From Chrysopilus asiliformis (lineage: Eukaryota > Arthropoda > Insecta > Diptera > Rhagionidae): a stretch of DNA of 64,000 bases. Made by a program: the position numbers and the translations under genes. A model generated the notes under the pieces. It saw only the letters and a program-made list of their open reading frames with translations, made no database searches and was not told where the DNA came from. How positions within the stretch are numbered: the first letter of the stretch is position 1; each line of letters begins with the position of its first letter. This document shows, piece after piece, positions 58,463-64,000 of the stretch. The DNA is taken from contig OZ035962.1 in assembly GCA_964034945.1 (NCBI GenBank), positions 28,269,530 through 28,333,529 of the forward strand. Reading direction: 5' to 3'.

Positions 58463-58752
58463 TGATGCCACAGATATCAAGGAGAACCAAGACAAGACGA
58501 CATTCAAATGTATTTCCACAACTAGATTCCGGCAGTTTGAATCACATTCGACGGGCCGCAGTTATAGCTGCTTATAGTGACGTAAATGCCACTGAATCTA
58601 CACAGAATTTCAGCTGCTCGAGAAAAATTTCCTTCATTCACGTCAGATGAAAGTCCATCATCTGAGTGCCTGCTGGAAAAATCCTCTACCAACCCGGATG
58701 GGGTCATTGCAATGATGTTATTTTCGGTATTGTATAATTTGTATATATAGTA
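58463..58752 (+). other. Degenerate coding-like stretch
   Basis: A frame starting MMPQISRRTKTRRHSNVFPQ and continuing HIRRAAVIAAYSDVNATEST is followed, after a one-base shift near 58615, by AAREKFPSFTSDESPSSECL and LEKSSTNPDGVIAMM. Composition is protein-like across the shift, suggesting a decayed exon or a transposon gene piece. I do not recognise it, and no clear splice sites frame it. Confidence 0.3.
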
Positions 58753-61247
58753 TAACTCAGTAGAAAGCCCCATTAATTCATAGCATTCTCTGTTTGATGA
58801 AAACTCAACTAGACGAGGGCAATATGGGCTAACAATTAGCACATAATTTGATAATCCTAACAAAATACATACACAATCATAGTAAAATTCCAACGATTTT
58901 TTCTATTCGCAAATGAAGTTGATAAGGAAATTGAGCGGTCATTCAGTTAAATTGCCTATCGTAATTAGAACGGTGTCGTATAATAAAAATGTCTGGTCGA
59001 AATAGATTACAATTTACACTTTGAATGTGATATAACTGGCAAATACTAGCGACCCCTAGTTTAATTCCATTTTTTTAAATGTGAAAAAAAAATATAAACG
59101 GATATTGCAGCATGTTTAAAAGTAGAACATAACGAATTAAAATGCAGTATAGTTTGGCTTAACCCCCTCTGGCAAAATATCAAAAATCGATTTAAAAAAT
59201 TTATTGTCACTATCGAAAAAAAGTAAGTTTATGCCTTCGATTTGGCTCATGTTTTCCTTTAAATTTGGTTGGTTTTGGAGCAACATGGCATTTTAAACTC
59301 CACATAGTTGCATAAAATACTCAATTTTAAAGTTAAAGTGACGCGTCTAAGATAATCGACCTGTAAATAACATACAAAATGCCTGTAAGTTTATGAACAG
59401 CACCTTACAAATGTCAAAATCTCGTTCATGATTCGCAAACCATATAAACTCATAGGTGCAACAGCAGAGAAGAAAATTGTTAAGAAAATCTGAAAAGGGA
59501 TTGAGAAATGGGATAGTGTGACGATGGTAATAAACTCCATACAAAAAAAAACCCTGAAAAGGCTTGAAAAAAGCTTAAATAAACTCGAAAGACACTCAAA
59601 AAAGCTTGGAAAAAGCTAACCCGATCTTTTGCCTGCAAGCGCAAACCTCAAATGTTTTTTCTTCTCAATGTATTTTCTTATTAATTAGTAAAGAACTGTG
59701 CATAAAGAAAATAATATTTTTTGCAAATTTAATACAATCAATACAGCCCGAATCTTTGCAATTATTAAAAAAATATGTTTTTGATCACTAAAAAAGTTGG
59801 TAACATTCTTCGTATAATTAAACACCTGATGATAATCAAAAGCCTGCTCTTTCCGAAAAAAATTCTTAATTAATAACACACTTTTGTCTGACAAATTTAA
59901 AAAATATATCTTTTCACTTAATTCGCAATCTGTTTAAACTCGTGCCGCAAAAATTTCATTTTACATTTACATGTGTTACATGTGTAATTCCCAAAGACAC
60001 GATTCACCTGATTTTCCACGTGAATGATATCGAATTTTTTTCTCCATATTTTTGTAGTTCATATCAAATATCAACTAGATTTAATTGGATTTTTTGATTT
60101 GTATGAGATGAAACCGCGGTTTCTTACGTTTCAATATTTTCTTACGTCTTAAAACTATCACATAATTATTGTAAAAAAATAAAAAGCTTATTGCAATATA
60201 ATTGAAGTTGTATGTTTGATTAAAAATAAAATTAGATTATCCGGAAAAGGCGAGAAAAAAATTAGTTATTTCACAATTTTTCAAAATTCAATTCTGAAAT
60301 AAAATAATATTCAACAAAAATCTATAGTTTCAGTACATCGTTTAAAATTAGGTTAACAATTTAATCATTTTAACCTCATTTGATTTTTGCAGCTTATCTC
60401 ATTGAGTTTGAGATCAAAATTCCAATTTAAATCTACTCCGGATAAATCAATCAAGTATTTCTCTATTAGCAAGAAATTTAAAATCAACAAAATCGATTCA
60501 CACGAGATTAAAATATTGAACTTTGTTTAGTTTACGCGTGGCATGAATCACGATAAAAAAAATTACATCAAAGTCATTATTTTTTTGATTATGAAAAAAA
60601 AATCCCAACAGATCTTGAGTTTCTCAAGTTATTCAATGACTCAAGAATTTTATCATTAATTTTCAAACAAAAACGATATCAAAATTTATTTTATTAGTTA
60701 TGGTGTTTACATAAAATCATTCATTGACATCGATTTTCTTTAATTTCACTCCATAACATTTTCTTGATATCCAACGCGTTTTAATTTTCTGGTATTGAAT
60801 TTAAACTAAGTTCAAAGACACTTTCGGATATAAATTTCTAAACGCGTGTGGCATTTGATTGTTTACAGAAGCCGTATATGAAATGCAATTCCGTAAAATT
60901 GATGGTGGATTTCAGATTATGACTTTAAATATTTTCTCGGAAGTAATTCATATTCTATAGGTGTGTGATGTCGAACCTACACGTTTTGGAAGTTGAAATG
61001 ATGTTAATTTTCTTGGAAAATCGTAAAACAGAAAAGCATTTTTAGCTTTGAGAAAAAAAATCGATATTTTCATGTTTTTGTTTAACATTTGGGGAAAAAT
61101 CATACCATAATGTTAGGTAAGTGTTTGTATGTTGCTCTTGAAGACAAAAACGCCTGAACCGATTGACTTGAATTTTTGAACAGTGATACATGAGAAAATT
61201 TTTTTGAACATAGGATTAGTTTTTAAAACAAAAGAGATTGGGGGCAC
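58753..61247. other. Gene-free stretch
   Basis: AT-rich. A piece of the 20.9 kb repeat near 59505-59575 and a relative of the 29.86 kb repeat near 61110-61190 are the only recognisable items. Confidence 0.35.
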
Positions 61248-61521
61248 ACACTCAGAAAAATGTTCAGGTCAACTTTTTGTCAGGTTAACTCTGACCTTAT
61301 AGAGGTTTCTGTAAGCCAGCTAGCGGTCAGAGTTAACCTATCTAAGGTCAACTCGTGCAGCTCCCAATGCCCTACTTCACCTGCTGGTGGCTTAATTTCA
61401 GAATTTCTCCGACTACAGGCCAACTCAGTTTTACTTGTCCACATGCAGGCGAACGCGCGCCTGCCCGAGGCCAATTACGCCGTATGTAGGTCGTCGAGTT
61501 AGCCTCCATTTTTCTGATTGT
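61248..61521. mobile_element. MITE with ACACTCAGAAAAATG termini
   Basis: Left ACACTCAGAAAAATG and right CATTTTTCTGATTGT are inverted with one mismatch; the interior (AGGTCAAC, TTAACTCTGACC, GTCAGAGTTAACC) is GC-richer than the flanks and can fold on itself. No clear target duplication. The open frames across it are accidental. Confidence 0.5.
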
Positions 61522-64000
61522 AAAAAAAGAGATTTTTGATGATTTTTTAAAGTAAATAAGGGTTAGCTAAAATTCCTAAATTATAGAATTCTTTTCTTTT
61601 TCAACAAACACAATGATAGAACCACAAGCATATAATTTCAAGCTTTCAAATTGTGTGCGAAATTTCCAACGCCCACAATTGTGTTTGAATTATTTTAGGA
61701 AATCTTATCATTATGCAAACAACTCCATTTGAAATTCTGCAAAAATCAATAAATAAAGTTTGCACCTGGAGAAGCACTAACAATAGAATTGCACTCTCTC
61801 ACTGTATTTTCAGTATTTGGATAGTCTAAATACCAAAATAATGATGCACCGCAATTCATTTATGAAAAAGCCCGCCGAAGCGAATAAATTTGAATCTACT
61901 ATTAGTAAATTTATCCAACATCCATCAGATGGAAAATTCCCGGAACTTTATTACTCATCGAATGAATGAAATCCAGTTAGGATGGGTTTGTCGAAAACTA
62001 TTTTTTCCAGGTTTGTTGCTCTCATAAACACCCAAAATATCAATAAACTTATTTGTAAAATACGCTATAACTTAAAAAAAAAGTAAAAGCCATGACATAA
62101 ATTTTACGTTAATCGTAAGAAAAAATCTCTTGAGCAAATTGACGTAAAATCAACGTCAAAATTAACGCTCATGACGTGTAAAAAGTTTTTTTTGCCGTTT
62201 TTAAAACAGTGTTTAAATATCTACATTTCTCCATTAGCGTCACTTGAGACAAAAATCTTATAGATCGGGTTTGGGATTTTAAGAAAAGTTTGTTGGCGGA
62301 ATTCACCATAATTTATACAATTTCAATTGACACAAAGGCATACAAAATACTCAAAAATCTGGTTAGGTAACAACTTTTCAGTAGGTAATAATATATTACC
62401 TACTGAATGACCTTACTTTCATTTCGTAAAGCAGCATTCCGAATTGAGTGGTTTCAATTAATTTAACAATTCGCCTAAAGAAAATTGTTTCGTCAGTAAA
62501 ATGGAACAGATGTTTTAAACTTTACATGAAAAAATGGAAAAAAAAATCTCCAACGTTGTCTGTGGTTGCATAAAGTTGGCAAAAAGCTCATTTTTTGAAA
62601 GTTATGAGAAGCAGATTGAGTTACATGTGATCCCACTATTAAAGCGCAATTTGGAGGCTGTGGCATATAAGATGCGCTACGAATGATCAGTCATCATTGC
62701 CTAAATTTGGAAACCCAATTACCACAAAAGACTTGTCTGAACAGATCATCGAGGTGTTCCGTGATCAAAAACTGATCTAGGTAAACATATTATGAAAACA
62801 AACCTGAATTTTTTTATCAATGTTTGGCTAAAAGACTTTGATCTAAAATAAGAATTATCCGATATGATAAGAAATTTTATCAAACATTATTTCTGTGATA
62901 ATAACCAATAACCGCTTAAGTCGATTTAAGTCTATTTTCAATATGAGCTGTATTTGAACAAGCAAAATGAATATTTTGGCTTTAAATTAAAAATGACTTA
63001 AGCGGTTATTGGTTGTCATCACAAATTTTTGGACGATCTGCATCGTAAGAAAATTTGAATATGCAGAAGATTAAATTGGTTGCAACACTGGCAATTTCAA
63101 GTTTATTTGGGGACCCATCCGGTGACCTACGATGCCAAATGGGGGAGAAGTTGCAGTAGCGGCGAAAGGAAATATCCCACCTGTGGGAATCGTCGACCAG
63201 AGAAGATAACCGTATGATTGTGGACCTCACCGGTCAAATTTTTTTAAAAGCCATAACAAAATAAGATTTCTAAAAGGACAATCAATTTAGTAATAGAATG
63301 AAAATTTGCTTAGAAACAGATAAACTGACTCAGTGACTGCAAACTCTTCGCATTCGAAATTCGCGATTTTAGACCCATTATTTTTTGATTTTTTAATATC
63401 CTCCCCTAAGAAGTGGTTCCCAATGTTTTTGGAGATCAGTTCTGCGTTTGGTCTGACGTTCTCACGTCCCTTAAAAAAATGGGTTCCATTTTTTGTTTGC
63501 TTAGACATGCAGATACGAGGGTAGAGTGACAAGTTCCAGGCTTACTATTTTTTCACATTAGATTTGTGACAAATTTTTTTCTCTGTTCTCTGATTCCTTC
63601 CCTCAGAAAATGCAAGCGAAAATTTCGCTTCAATCGGTCTTCTTGAATTTTTTTAAAGACCTCAAAATTTTCAAAAGTAAAGTCACAATAAATTCATCAT
63701 TTTTTATTAAAATGGAAATAGCTAGTTAGTAACCAAATTCAAGTGTGAAATAAGAATGTACGCAACGCGAGAGACATCAATATTTTCAAGATTCTTCGAA
63801 TTCTCTAAAAACTGGGATTCAAAAATTTTAGAAAAAATGTCAAATTTCTAGACGTCGAATTTCATAGTTCAAAACGCAGAAAAAAAGCATATGGGGGGAA
63901 AGTGAAATCTCTCATTAAAATTTAGTACCAAGACGAGGAAAAAATAGTATTCCTCAGGTGTTAAGAGGGGAAAAAAATATTTCTAGGAACAAACCGAATA
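61522..64000. other. Gene-free stretch to the right edge
   Basis: Contains the small foldback element listed next. The segment 62550-62770 is slightly less AT-rich with short open pieces (LEAVAYKMRYE), perhaps transposase debris. No gene could be supported. Confidence 0.35.
62893..63024. mobile_element. Foldback MITE with 4-base target duplication (CTGTGATAATAACCAATAAC)
   Basis: The whole 132-base element is nearly one inverted repeat: the left end CTGTGATAATAACCAATAAC then CGCTTAAGTC and the right complement share about 30 bases. ATTT flanks both sides (62889-62892 and 63025-63028). The inner GCTTAAGTC and the CTGTG start relate it to the element at 42648-44173. Confidence 0.65.

Noticed and set aside
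61260..61502. 80-codon frame and its antisense
   Set aside because: They lie within the MITE at 61248-61521 and arise from its GC-rich interior.

Overview
The window looks like nuclear DNA from an insect, most likely a fly. It is very AT-rich, has GT-AG introns from about 50 bases to several kilobases, and is crowded with small cut-and-paste DNA transposons. Dispersed repeats with a (GTCY)n core resemble the mini-me/DINE-1 (Helentron-related) elements known from Drosophila, and the GTTAGGTTAGGTTGG-headed repeat at 55.4 kb is of a kind common in flies. There are no operons, ribosome-binding sites, CRISPR arrays or rRNA genes. Gene models below were built by hand from splice signals and phase matching, not from transcripts.

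Layout. (1) 710-893 (+): last exon of an Arg/Asp/Lys/His-rich, splicing-factor-like protein that enters from the left. (2) 4910-12858 (-): a two-exon gene for a protein of about 2,490 residues with an N-terminal region carrying a HEPN-type RELRxxIAH-like motif, then about 25 ankyrin repeats, a kinesin-light-chain-type TPR block, and more ankyrin repeats. It is flanked by two dimers of the same PIF/Harbinger-like MITE in opposite orientation (3.0-3.9 kb and 16.75-17.65 kb). (3) 15415-16070 (-): a decayed but intron-containing copy of a WD40 gene, probably Nup37-like. (4) 17.6-31.1 kb: gene-poor, transposon-rich DNA. (5) 31125-39373 (+): five exons, one of 17 nt, of a single-pass membrane protein whose cytoplasmic tail is dense in tyrosine signalling motifs; its 5' exons were not found. 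(6) 40-45.4 kb: a transposon graveyard with a hAT transposase remnant and a four-level nested insertion. (7) 45.4-50.4 kb: very AT-rich noncoding DNA. (8) 50420-56640 (-): a complete four-exon mitochondrial carrier, SCaMC in its short form without EF-hands, with hAT- and Tc1-type MITEs and a mini-me-like repeat in its last intron. (9) 57-64 kb: no confident gene; SINE heads, MITEs and one degenerate coding-like stretch.

The three main genes have no evident shared pathway; their proximity is ordinary eukaryotic neighbourhood. The most interesting candidate for an undescribed system is the HEPN/ankyrin/TPR protein, whose parts recall animal RNase L (ankyrin plus HEPN-type nuclease) and NLR-like sensors. 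Second is the tyrosine-motif receptor-like protein with a microexon that decides whether the signalling tail is made. The transposons are unusually readable: at least five TIR families with clear target-site duplications, several carrying the 5' coding end of their lost parents.
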